From Halicephalobus mephisto (lineage: Eukaryota; Nematoda; Chromadorea; Rhabditida; Panagrolaimidae), in contig SWDT01000002.1 in the NCBI GenBank assembly GCA_009193035.1, positions 248,001 to 312,000 of the forward strand: a stretch of 64,000 bases of DNA, in the 5' to 3' direction. Within the stretch, counting starts at the first letter, position 1; every line of letters starts with the position of its first letter. The notes under the pieces were generated by a model. It ran no database searches and had not been told where the DNA came from. It saw only the letters and a program-made list of their open reading frames with translations. Of the stretch, positions 12,136 to 22,285 are shown in pieces. A program made the translations under genes and the position numbers.

Positions 12136-12289
12136 GTTACAATGGTTCAAAAATTATGATTTTTGTGGAACTATTTTAAAATTGAAAAAATCGCTTCAAG
12201 ACCTTAATTCTCATTGAATTGATTTCTTGGGAACTTGTAAAATATGATTATTTTTTATACGGACTATTGTAGGTAAAAAATTTGTTTAA

Positions 12290-12830
12290 GTAAAATCTGG
12301 CGGATTCTGTAGCCGTTGCCGAAAGTCAAACAACTTCGGATGACGCGTGATCGGATTTCAGGAAACACTTCTTTGCTGTTTGGCATTTCAAAAGGATATA
12401 CTAAAAGCCAAGCTGTAAATCTAACCAAACATTTCCTAAAAATGAAAAAAGCAATCTACCAAAGATGGTAAAATTAATTTATGATCCGGGTCTCTAATCC
12501 CTGGTTTTACCGCCGCTTTCAATTTGTACAGTACAAAGAGAAAACGCGTCTCAATTTCGCGCTCGAATCTAATTCGAATTAGACAAAGTGGATATAGGAA
12601 AACTCATCTTGCGCGGCCAATTGAAACATTAGCGAATTTGGGTCCTCAAATCCAGGAAACCACAAATTGACGGGACATGACCGATATGTGAGCAACAACC
12701 CGGAAAATCCGACAACCCCAAATTCAACACTGATTTCCGGGTGAATTTCCGAAAAAAGTCCGAGGGATATTTTTCAATAAACATGTTCAACATTGTTACT
12801 ATTATGTGACAAATTAAAAACAACTTTTAT
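12290..12830. other. Mixed-composition spacer with GC-richer blocks, no gene seen
   Basis: 12300-12420 and 12530-12760 contain non-repetitive, GC-richer sequence (for example the AAATTTCGCGCTCGAAT-like block near 12553 and the TTGCGCGGCCAATTG block near 12610), but the open frames are short and unrecognised. Possibly regulatory. Confidence 0.25.
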
Positions 12831-12879
12831 TCCATAATTATACAATTATAAAAATCGAAAATAATTGTCATCAAAGTCT

Positions 12880-13930
12880 TAAAAATTGTCCTCACACGAA
12901 TTTTTGAAATTTTCTAGTTGGGACCAATTATTTTAAAAATTTTTATTTCATATAATTTTTAAAATTCTCAATTACAGTATCACCAAAATAGAATTTTTAC
13001 TACAAATTCCAGAAATTGTCCCGACACGAATTTTTGAAATTTTCCAATCAGGACCAATTATTTTTAAAATTTTTATTTTATATAATTTTTAAAATTCTCA
13101 ATTACAGTATCACCAAAATAGAATTTTTACTACAAATTTCAGAAATTGTCCCGACACGAATGTCTGTGATAAAAAATGACGAATACATGAGCAATAAGCC
13201 GGAAGATTCGACGTTGATTTTTGAAAAAAAAAAAGTGAAAAAAGTTTGAAAAAAAATTTTCAACAAATGTATTCAAGATTACGGTTAATTATGGATTAAG
13301 ATAAATGCAATTTTTATACAGTAATTATACTACTACAAGAATAATAAAATATTCGTGTAAAATTGAAAAAAATTTGCGAAAAAATTTTTCAATCGAGACC
13401 GGATACTGTAGGGTTTTTATTTTGTAATTTTCCAAATTTTGAATTACAGTATTTCAAAAAAATATTTGTCATAAAAATGTCAAAAAAAGTCCTGACACCA
13501 ATTTTTGGAGTTTTCCAGTCGAGACCAAAAATTTTGAAATTCTGATTTTTTTTTTTTTAAATTTCTAAATTACTGTATTATCGAAAATATAAATTCTAAC
13601 TGAAAACTTTTTAAAAAATAGTCTCGACACGAATTTTGGAATTTTCCAGTCGAGACCAAAAAGTTGAAGTTTTTAATTTACGTAATTCTTTAAGACTACA
13701 AACTATGGTACTATTGAAAGTATAAACTCTAACTGAAAATTCCTTTAAAAATGGTCTCGACACGAATTTTGGAATTTTCCAGTCGAGACCAAAAATTTTA
13801 AAATTCTGATTTTTTTTATTTTTTTAAATTCCTAAATTACTGTATTATCGAAAATATAAATTCTAACTGAAAATTTTCTAAAAAATGGTCTCGACACGAA
13901 TTTTGGAATTAAAAAATAACAAATATATGA
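12880..13930. repeat. Array of GGTC...GACC palindromic repeats, about 8 units
   Basis: Units of about 125-130 bases begin TTGTC(C/T)CGACACGAATTTTT or GGTCTCGACACGAATTTT. In the best copies they contain a 38-base imperfect palindrome running from GGTCTCGAC to GTCGAGACC. Starts are near 12888, 13015, 13144, 13490, 13620, 13753 and 13887. The family resembles the foldback repeats that are abundant in Caenorhabditis. Short open frames inside it are by-products. Confidence 0.85.
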
Positions 13931-14204
13931 TCGAAAATTTGGAAAATTCAACAATTTTGAATTTAACATTAATTTTTGGAACGAATTTTTGAAGAAAAGT
14001 CCTCAAGCAAACGTATTTGTGATTACAGTTAATTATTGAATAAAATAAAAATAACTTTTTATTCAACAATTACGCCAGCACAGCGACTAGAACTGCTTAC
14101 TATAAAAGTACAAAAGTATTTTCTTTGTACGAATTTCCGGAATTTTCCAACCAAGACCGAAGATCGTTGAGTTTTAAATTATATATTTTTAGACTATTTC
14201 AAAA

Positions 14205-14300
14205 ATATTCAAAAAAATTTAAAAAATTTAAAAAAATTTAAAAAAATTTAAAAAAATTTAAAAAATTTAAAAAAATTTAAAAAATTTAAAAATTTAAAAT
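14205..14300. repeat. (A6-7 T3) microsatellite
   Basis: A run of AAAAAAATTT-type units, about nine copies, inside an AT-rich stretch between the palindrome array and syx-6. The remainder of 13930-14671 has one more diverged array unit and AT-rich filler. Confidence 0.8.
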
Positions 14301-14671
14301 TTTCCATTTAAGACCGAAAAAGTGTAAAATTTAATATTTGTATATTTGTACTGAATTTTAAAAAGAATACAGTAGATTCTGGAAGATTTTAGAACCTTAT
14401 ACGGTAGTCTGTAATCCATAAAAATTTTCGAAAATTATTTTTCAAATTTATGTATTAAGAATAATTGCTTTTTTAAAATAAAAATAAGAATAATTATTTT
14501 TAAAAATAGTATTAAAAATCAAAGAAAAAAGCCGACAGGTCAAGAAGGTCATCCACGAGGGCTCCCAACCCGAAAGTCGTCTCTTTGTCCGAAACGAACC
14601 AAACCGACAATTTTTTTCAAAAACTATTGGATTTTTTTTATCGGTTTTTATTCGTCGTAAATTCTTCCAAA

Positions 14672-15790
14672 ATGTCCAATAGAGGTTACGTCAAGCTATC
14701 TAACGACCCGAGTTCGTCGGATACCTTCGTACATGACGCTATTCATCAACAGCAAGTTTGTTTTTTTTCATATATGAATTTCGAAAATAACTGTTTCAGC
14801 AAATAATCCGGGACCAAGATGAGGATCTGGAGAGGGTAGGAGCGAGTCTGCACACAATCAGGGAGATGACCCACCGGATCGGGGACGAACTCGATGAACA
14901 GTCGGAGTAAGTACTATCGTTGCAAATTTAAAAATGAAATTTATCCTAAATTTCTAAAACCACTTCTATATCGCCTTAAAGCTATTAAAGTACATCTTGC
15001 AAGTCTATTTGCTCCTGTATAATGGTGTTCTGAAACTTGCAAATTGAAAAAGTGCGAAATTTCATATATCAACGGAGGAAGGCGAGGACTAATGTTTGGA
15101 TTTCATTTTCGAAGTTAAATTTACTTATTTAAATAATTCTTTTCTCCAATTAGATATATATTTCAAGCTGATTAAAGACATCTGGTTGATTTTTCTAGAA
15201 AAATGTTAAAATTCGATTTTTTGTAAAAATTTGAACATTGAACTTTGGTTTTCCGGTTCCAGTTTTTAAATCCAATCTTTTTCTGCATTAAATTTAACAA
15301 CTATTTCTCATAATTATATGCAGACCTAAAATTAGGTACAGTTTTTCAATTATTTTTCCCTAAAAAATAAAAACATGTAAAAATTTAGTTTTTCATATAT
15401 CAAAGCTTTGTGATTTTTTCGAAGAATATTTTGTTTCAAAAAATCCCTCTTTAAAAATGGAATATAGGTTTTTATTGTTCATTCTGAAAGTTTTAAAAAG
15501 GCATATGGTTTGTTTTAAAAAATTACTTCGATTAATACTTATTGTGAAAATTAATATTTTTCTTTCCAGGATGCTTGATGACCTCGGGACATCCATGCTA
15601 GACACAGAAACGAGAATGGACAACGTCATGAAGAAAATCGCCAAAATTTCGAAACTTGACGACGGTTTGTCTTTTTTTTGCCTTGGGTTTCATATATGGA
15701 AACGGGATTTCAGACAACAAACAATGGACGGCGATTATCGTCTTAGTCGCCTTGATATTCTTCTTGTTGTTCTTGCTCGTGGTGCTATGA
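14672..15790 (+). CDS. syx-6: Syntaxin-6-like Qc-SNARE, short form
   Basis: Four exons: 14672-14755, 14800-14906, 15570-15664 and 15714-15790 (120 aa). After a 28-residue N-terminus (MSNRGYVKLSNDPSSSD...) comes a SNARE heptad coiled coil: IIRDQDEDLERVGASLHTI, MTHRIGDELDEQSEMLDDLG, TRMDNVMKKIAKISKLDD, then KQW and a C-terminal membrane anchor (TAIIVLVALIFFLLFLLVVL). The glutamine of the zero layer lies in DELDEQSEML. The QSEMLDDL..RMDNVMKK..QW pattern fits syntaxin-6 better than syntaxin-8. Human syntaxin-6 is about twice as long and carries an N-terminal three-helix domain that is missing here; from memory the C. elegans protein is similarly short. Role: endosome/trans-Golgi membrane fusion. 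Intron 2 is long (663 bases) and non-coding. Probably the first gene of an operon with pad-2. Confidence 0.88.
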
Positions 15791-15975
15791 TTGGGAGATT
15801 TATCTATACATATCGAGAAGAAATATTTATTGACGAAAATAAAAATGACGATGTGATCTGGCAAATTTCGAGGGCGCTTTTATCGCTTTTTCTGCTTTTT
15901 CTTCTTTGATAAGCCAGTCCAATTAGAGAACAGCCCGATAACTGACGTTCCTGTCCTTGAAAATCCTAAATTAAC

Positions 15976-15985
15976 CGATTTCAGA
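15976..15985 (+). promoter_or_regulatory. Probable trans-splice acceptor of pad-2 (operon signal)
   Basis: CCGATTTCAG sits so that the acceptor AG is one base before the pad-2 ATG. An AATAAA at 15838-15843 lies 48 bases after the syx-6 stop and about 140 bases before this acceptor, which matches the spacing inside nematode operons, where SL2 is added to the downstream mRNA. Confidence 0.65.
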
Positions 15986-17273
15986 ATGGACTGGACGAAA
16001 CCTACTTTATTTTTGTTATTTTTTTCTTTTTCGACTTCGACAACCCCGGACCCCTCGGGGTACGTGACTTTCTGTCCCTGTATGGGCAGGTTCGGGAACC
16101 AGATGGAACAATACCTAGGGGCTATATCCTTCACTAAACAGCTCAACAGAACCTTAATTTTGCCCCCGGTGGTGGAGTATCCTCCTGAACAGAGTTTTGC
16201 GAAAATGGTCGATTTCGAAACTTTGTTCGAAATTAAAGAACTCCAGAAGTACCTGAGGGTAATCCCCATGGGGAAGTTCATGAGGGAACTCGCTCCGACC
16301 ATCTGGCCGAAGGAGAAGAGATTCGCCTTCTGCTGGGGTCCTAGGAAGAGCATCTATAACGAGTCCGCCGAACCCTCCTGCAACGCTAAAGAAGGAAATC
16401 CGTTTGGACCTTTTTGGGATTATAGTGGAGTGGATTTTGTTGGGGATGAATACTTCACTCATAAAGTCGCGACGGGAACTGATATGGGACGATGGACGGC
16501 CAAAAAGGACTGGGAACAGAATTATCCTGCTTCAAGTTTCCCGGTTATCGCCTTCACTAGTTCCCCTGGGGCCTTCCCGGTGAAGGACGAGGACAGACAC
16601 ATCCAGAAGTACCTCAAATTCCGTCCCAGGATAATAGATAAGGCAATCAAGTTCATCAAGGAGAACCTCCCGAGGCCGTACGTCGGGATCCACTTGAGGA
16701 ACAACCGCGATTGGGTGAGTTTTTCAAAAATAAAAAATCAGAAAAATTTTATAAATTATCTTAAACTAAAAATCCTACAAGATTCGGAAAATTTGTTTTT
16801 GGATTTTTATAATTAATGAAATAATACAGGACAATGTCTGTAAATCCCTGAAGGAAGGCCAGAAAATGGACCATCTGTTCGCCTCTCCGCAGTGCCTCGG
16901 GTACTACAACGAACATGGGACTCTTACTTTCGAGCTCTGCCAGCCTTCTGAAGACCTGATTCTGGACGAAGTGGAGAACGTCGTGAACTCCATCGGGGCC
17001 AAGGCTGTTTTCGTGGCTTCTGACAGAGATCACTTGATTCCGGAACTCAACGACAGATTCAAAAGGAAAAAAATCCAAGCTCATAGGTTGTCGGATGACG
17101 ATCCTTATGTATCCTTGGCCATTCTCCAGAGATCAGATCACTTCATCGGAAACTGCATTTCCACTTTTTCTTCCTTCGTCACCAGATCTAGAGAATTCGG
17201 GTCTCGAGAGGATTTGAAAAAAAACACCTTCTTTGGATTCAAACCTCGGCCTTCAAGAAAAATCGAGTTATAA
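15986..17273 (+). CDS. pad-2: GDP-fucose protein O-fucosyltransferase 1 (POFUT1)
   Basis: Two exons: 15986-16714 and 16830-17273 (390 aa, the normal family length). A hydrophobic signal sequence (MDWTKPTLFLLFFSFS) is followed by the POFUT1 hallmark GYVTFCPCMGRFGNQMEQYL. The GDP-fucose-binding motif GIHLRNNRDW contains the conserved arginine, and ASDRDHLIPELN and SDHFIGNCISTFSSFV lie near the end. The protein ends SRKIEL, which looks like a KDEL-type ER-retrieval signal; mammalian POFUT1 ends RDEF. Role: adds O-fucose to serine/threonine in EGF repeats of Notch-type receptors in the ER. It starts one base after a TTTCAG acceptor and lies 195 bases behind syx-6, suggesting operon transcription. 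From memory, both genes are also neighbours in C. elegans. Confidence 0.95.
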
Positions 17274-17329
17274 GTTATTAAACAACGGTTAATAAACATT
17301 AAATAATCATAATTTTATAGAAATGAAAA

Positions 17330-17640
17330 AAATTGAACAATTTTGACATGGACTTTTGAAAGTTTTTAGGGAATTTTGGGATTGTTGGAAAAAAGAAAAA
17401 AACGCGAGTGGAGACAGAGCGAGTTGAGTTGGGTAAAATAATTACCATTTTTACCACTTTTCCTATTCTTGAACATCTCGCTCGTCTGCGCGGGAATTCA
17501 AAAATTCCAGAAAATTTACATCGAATTTTTTACATTATATTACTTGAAAACTTGTTTTTTAATAATCATATCATAAAATTCAACAATAATAAGTTTCACA
17601 AAATTGTTTCGACATGAATTTTTAAGGAAATCCTAAAATT
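17330..17640. repeat. Copy of a dispersed GCGCGGGAATTC element
   Basis: Between pad-2 and the macrodomain gene, AAAAAACGCGAGTGGAGACA ... ACCATTTTTACCACTTTTC ... TGCGCGGGAATTCAAAAATT matches other copies near 20605-20740, 26825-27110, 35770-35870 and 35945-36075. A GTTTCGACATGAATTTTT piece of the other dispersed family follows at about 17606. 17640-17844 is AT-rich leader. Confidence 0.7.
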
Positions 17641-17844
17641 TAGGTAAAAAGTAAAAATAGCGAATGGATTTGAACAAATAACTTTCGAATTTATCACTTT
17701 TCTATTTGTATATAATTGATTTCTATTTTTGTATAATTAATGTTTAAAAATCAGTCGATCGGGAAATTGGCAAAATGTTCGATTTGAAAATTATCCAATT
17801 CCGAACCCCGCCCATTTTGCAAGTTCGTCTTTGACACTTGGGCC

Positions 17845-18616
17845 ATGATTACTAGACCGATCAAAACCTTTTTCCAACCTGTCAGAAGGATGGCTACAGA
17901 TCTTGCTGGAAAAGTTTCCATCGTCGCTGGAGACATCACGAAACTCGAAGTGGATGTTATCGTGAACGCCGCGAACTCGAGTCTTCTTGGAGGTACGTTT
18001 TGTTTTTAAATTATTTTTTTTATAAAAGTTCCAGGAGGAGGAGTCGATGGGGCCATCCATAGAGCTGCTGGAATAGGACTTCTGCAAGAATGCGAGACGT
18101 TGAATGGATGCAACACTGGAGAAGCCAAAATCACCGGCGCTCACAAAATCCGAAACGCCAAAGGTAATTTTGATCATTTTTTTCATATATCGTTTTTTTC
18201 AGCGATTGTCCACACTGTCGGACCTCGAGCCCATTACGGAGTCACGGAGCAGATCCAAGCTCAGCTGTACAATTGCTATAAAAACAGTTTGAGAGTCGCC
18301 GCTGAAAACGGACACAGGACCGTGGTGAGTTCCTAGATTCACCCGAATCCCGCTTTATCCCCATAGCCTTAGGCATTCCCCTGTATCTCCACCGGCATCT
18401 ACGCTTATCCTCAAAGAGAAGCTGCCGAAGTAGCAACGACTGCAGTTAAGGATTTTCTGGAAAGTCCGACCTACGGTGACATGGTTTGTTGTTTATTTTT
18501 TGACTTGTTTGTTTAATTTTCGACAATTCCAGATCGACAAGGTGATTTTCTGCGTTTTCGGTGACACAGATCGAGCAATTTATGAATCTATCCTCCCGAA
18601 GAAATTTGGTGCTTGA
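17845..18616 (+). CDS. Macrodomain protein (MACROD type ADP-ribose hydrolase)
   Basis: Five exons: 17845-17992, 18035-18163, 18203-18324, 18373-18483 and 18533-18616 (197 aa). One macrodomain fills the protein: [20 protein letters not shown] is the ADP-ribose-binding loop, followed by GEAKITGAHKIRNAKAIVHT, VGPRAHYG and AFPCISTGIYAYP (second binding loop). This fits the MACROD1/2 and bacterial YmdB group that removes mono-ADP-ribose from proteins or deacetylates O-acetyl-ADP-ribose. Two in-frame starts exist. The first (17845) adds MITRPIKTFFQPVRR, basic and hydroxylated like a mitochondrial presequence; the second (17890) gives MATDLAGKVS. I annotate the longer one. Intron 2 holds an ATATAT motif 9 bases before the acceptor. 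Confidence 0.93.
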
Positions 18617-19118
18617 ATTTGTTCAGATTTTTTAAATTCATGTTGTTCATACTTTTTTAGATAAGTGAAAATTTTAATTTTTTTCGTAAAATCAGAAAAA
18701 AAAAACGGAATTTATTTTTGATTTCGCAACTGAGTGAGTCATCGTTCCAGCTGGCGTTTTTGAGTCAACGATGTTTTTCCAAATTTTATATTTTTCAAGA
18801 AATCCATATATCCAAGATTTCATAGAAGAAATTTTTCGCGTCGAGAATTTATTTTTCGAGTGAGTCGTGAGCTTCGCCCGAGGCGCCGTTAAGCTTATTG
18901 ATCCGTCCTTTTTTGAGTGGCATCCTCTAGTTTCTAGGCTTTTGAGCCCCTGTTGGAGTCATGGAGGCTTTGTCCCTTCTAGCAAATTCCAGCTTTGTGC
19001 GTCCACAACTTCCAGCGAGAAAAATATTGAACCGCGTCAAAAATCGTGTTTTTTAAATTTATTTTTATTTTTATTTGAAAAGTGTAATTTTAGGTACTAA
19101 CCTCGAGAGCGGACAACA

Positions 19119-21201
19119 ATGACGCTCAAATCAATCGTCGGTCAAAGTCTGTTTTTGCAAATTTTTAAAATTCGATATATGAATTTTTAGAAATAGTCAA
19201 AGAAGTCCTTCATCCACTGCGGAAACCGGGAAATAATGGATGGAATGTCCTTGTTGTGGACAGATTAGCGATGAGAATGCTGTCTGCGTGTTGTAAGATG
19301 CATGACGTCATGAGTGAAGGGATAACGATCGTCGAGGACCTCAACAAACGTCGAGAGCCCTTGCCTTCGTTGGAGTGCATCTATCTGATTGCCCCGACTA
19401 AGGAATCCATCGACAGACTAATCGAAGACTATTCCATGAGAAGCCAATACAAATGTGCCCATATTTTCTTCACCGAAGCATGTCCTGATAATTTATTCAA
19501 TACTTTGTCCAAGAGCGCCGCTTCTAGGTACATCAAGACCCTGAAGGAGATTAACATTGCTTTTACGCCTTACGAAAGCCAGGTCTACACCATGGACTCC
19601 CCCGATACCTTCTATCTGTATTACAATCCCCAAAGACAAGGATCCCTGTCTGCCAATCTTGAGCGAATCGCCGAACAGATCGCGACCGTCTGTGCCACCT
19701 TGGGCGAATACCCTTCTCTTCGGTGGGCGATTTTAAAGCTTTTTCATATATGAATTTTTGAATTTAGCTATCGTTCTGACTTTGAACGTAATGTTGAACT
19801 CGGACATCTTGTGGAACAAAAATTGGATCAATATAAAGCGGATGATCCGTCGATGGGAGAAGGAACAGAAAAAGCTCGTTCTCAATTGATTATTATTGAT
19901 AGAGGATTTGATGGGATCAGTCCTCTTCTTCATGAATTGACTCTCCAGGCTATGACGTACGATTTACTTGGAATCGAGAACGACGTCTACAAGTACGAAA
20001 CAGGAGGAGGGGAAAGTGTGGACAAGGAGGTCCTGTTAGACGAGAACGACGATCTTTGGGTTGATAACAGACATAAACACATTGCTGTGGTTTCTCAAGA
20101 AGTAACGAAAGGATTAAAGAAGTTTTCCGAACATAAAAAAATGCCAAGTGACGCAAAAAGTATCAAAGATTTGTCTTTGATGATCAAAAAAATGCCCCAA
20201 TATCAGAAGGAATTAAATAAGTTTAGTACTCATTTTCATCTTGCGGAGGAATGTATGAGACGTTATCAAGCAGGAATTGACAAACTTTGTAAAGTCGAAC
20301 AAGATTTGGCAATGGGAATGGATGCTGAAGGAGAACGAGTAAAAGATCCAATGAAATTAATGGTTCCGTTGCTGATTGATCCTGCTGTTAGAACTGAAGA
20401 TAGACTTAGATTGATTTTGCTATATATTATTTCGAAAAATGGAATTACTGATGAGAATTTGAACAAACTTCTTCAACATGCTAATATTCCTCAATCTGAA
20501 AAAGAAACAATTACCAACGCTGCTATGCTTGGATTGAATATTACCATTGATGTGAGTTATTTTTTTTTGTTAAATTTAAAAAATGATATATGATTTTTTA
20601 AGATTTTTGAATGCCCGCGTTGAGAACGTGTAAAAGTAGAAAAAATAGTAAATTTGGCAATTGTTAGTCAAGTTGACTCGCTCTGTTCTCACTCGCGTTT
20701 TTTTAGTTTTTTTCTTTTACCTAAATTTTGGAATTTTCTAGGAATTTGTTGGAGATTTTTGAATTTTTATATTGGTTGGTATTTCAGCAAGGTCGTCGGC
20801 GTGTCTGGCAACCGAACAGAAAAGAACGTTCGAATGAACAGGTTTATCAAAGCTCCAGATGGGTTCCTTTGATCAAGGATATCATGGAAGATGCCATAGA
20901 TGACAAATTAGATAATAAGCATTTTCCTTTTCTTGCTGGACGTCAATTGACTCAGCCGTCGAGAGCCCCTACATCTGCTCGTTACGGTCAATGGCACAAG
21001 GATAGAGGTCAGTTTTCTGCAATGAGATCTGTTCCTCGATTGATCATCTTCATCGTTGGTGGAATCACTTATTCTGAAATGAGATGTGCTTATGAAGTCA
21101 CTCGTGACCGTAAACCTTGGGAAGTGATTATTGGATCGGATCAGATAATCACTCCGGACAAGTTTTTGAATAACCTTCGGGACCTCAGCAAACGGGACTG
21201 A
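19119..21201 (+). CDS. unc-18: UNC-18, Sec1/Munc18 syntaxin-binding protein
   Basis: Four exons: 19119-19146, 19191-19722, 19768-20551 and 20788-21201 (585 aa, nearly the length of C. elegans UNC-18). It starts [20 protein letters not shown]. Diagnostic stretches are [106 protein letters not shown] and, near the end, [20 protein letters not shown]. Role: binds syntaxin-1 and SNARE complexes to dock and prime synaptic vesicles. The first exon codes only nine residues plus one base. Introns 1 and 2 carry ATATAT motifs close to the acceptor; intron 3 contains a dispersed repeat. A small ATG-proximal AATAAA-type site follows near 21341. Confidence 0.97.
20605..20745. repeat. Dispersed GAATTCCCGCG-type element in unc-18 intron 3
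   Basis: TTTTGAATGCCCGCGTTGAG ... AAATAGTAAATTTGGCAATT ... GACTCGCTC ... CTCGCGTTTTTTTAG ... TTTTACCTAAATTTTGGAAT matches the copies near 35945-36075 in the same orientation. It fills most of the 236-base intron. Confidence 0.75.
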
Positions 21202-22285
21202 GATCCTCGTTTAGTCGCTTGAATCACTTTTGCTCTAGATATTTTGTCTTGGAAATTAGTCCTAACAAGAACCATTCCAGCTATTGTTGTCAATATTTTC
21301 TACAGTAATAATTTATGAAAAAGCTTGTGTATTCTGGAAGAATAAATTAGATTCAGTAAGTATTGTGGTAATTGTGAGTTCGGGTAGATGAAAGTTGTTA
21401 AAAGAAGGTGATATTGGGTTTTTGGAGGATTAGAATCGAGTTCAAGCCTGATGAAAAGAGGATTCTGGAAATGAATATGTAGATGACCTGTTTATAACTT
21501 CAGAATTGGATTCTGTTGGGATAGAAAACTAAACTACAGAAGACCTGAAGTGTGGGATACTGTAGGGGGTGAGGAAATTCGGTTGTATTGTTTGAGAGGA
21601 AATATAAAAATTGTATGTCTTATTGTTCTAGTAAAAAACAATACTTCTGTTTTCTATCTCAGCAGATTCTGATGTAGATATGTCAAAAAATACCTTCTTT
21701 AATGCTTAATGATGTCGAAATTACAATAAATGTTGAAAAATAATTATTATTACATGATCTAAAAATAAATATATTTAAATAAAGATTAATAATAATATTA
21801 CCGTTCTGGAAAGGTTTCATTGTTCTTCCTTGGACTTTTTTGGGGAGCATCCTTCTGAATTGGAATCCATAAAATACATGCAAAAATCTTCCTTAATCCG
21901 TATAATAAATTAGAATTCAACTTTGAAGCATTCTGGATTCCAAGGTACACTTTTTAGGATTCGTAAATCCGACTTTCAATCCTTCCAAAACGTCCGTCAA
22001 TGCCTTCTAGAAGATCCACGACATCAGCATGAGTTTATTGAAAACACTTATGAGATTTATTCAAATTTCTCATATATGAAAACTTCTACATTGAAAAAAG
22101 CAAATGGAAATTAATTTTTTTTGATTCGTGATAATGCCGCTTTCGGTTTTCCCTTCGAGAGTCGACCGAGCTTCCAATCCGTTTTCATGATACAAGCAGT
22201 TTTTTCCTCGATAAATTTTTATTTTTATTTTTAAATTTTTTATTTTTTCGAAAATACGGGTGATTCTGCTTATTTTTCCACATTG
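21202..22285. other. Spacer between unc-18 and the WDR6-like gene
   Basis: The first part is probably the unc-18 3' UTR (AATAAA near 21341). The rest is unique AT-rich DNA. 22130-22200 is GC-richer and may be the promoter of the next gene. Open frames (21683-21883 minus, 21923-22114 plus) are short and unrecognised. Confidence 0.4.
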
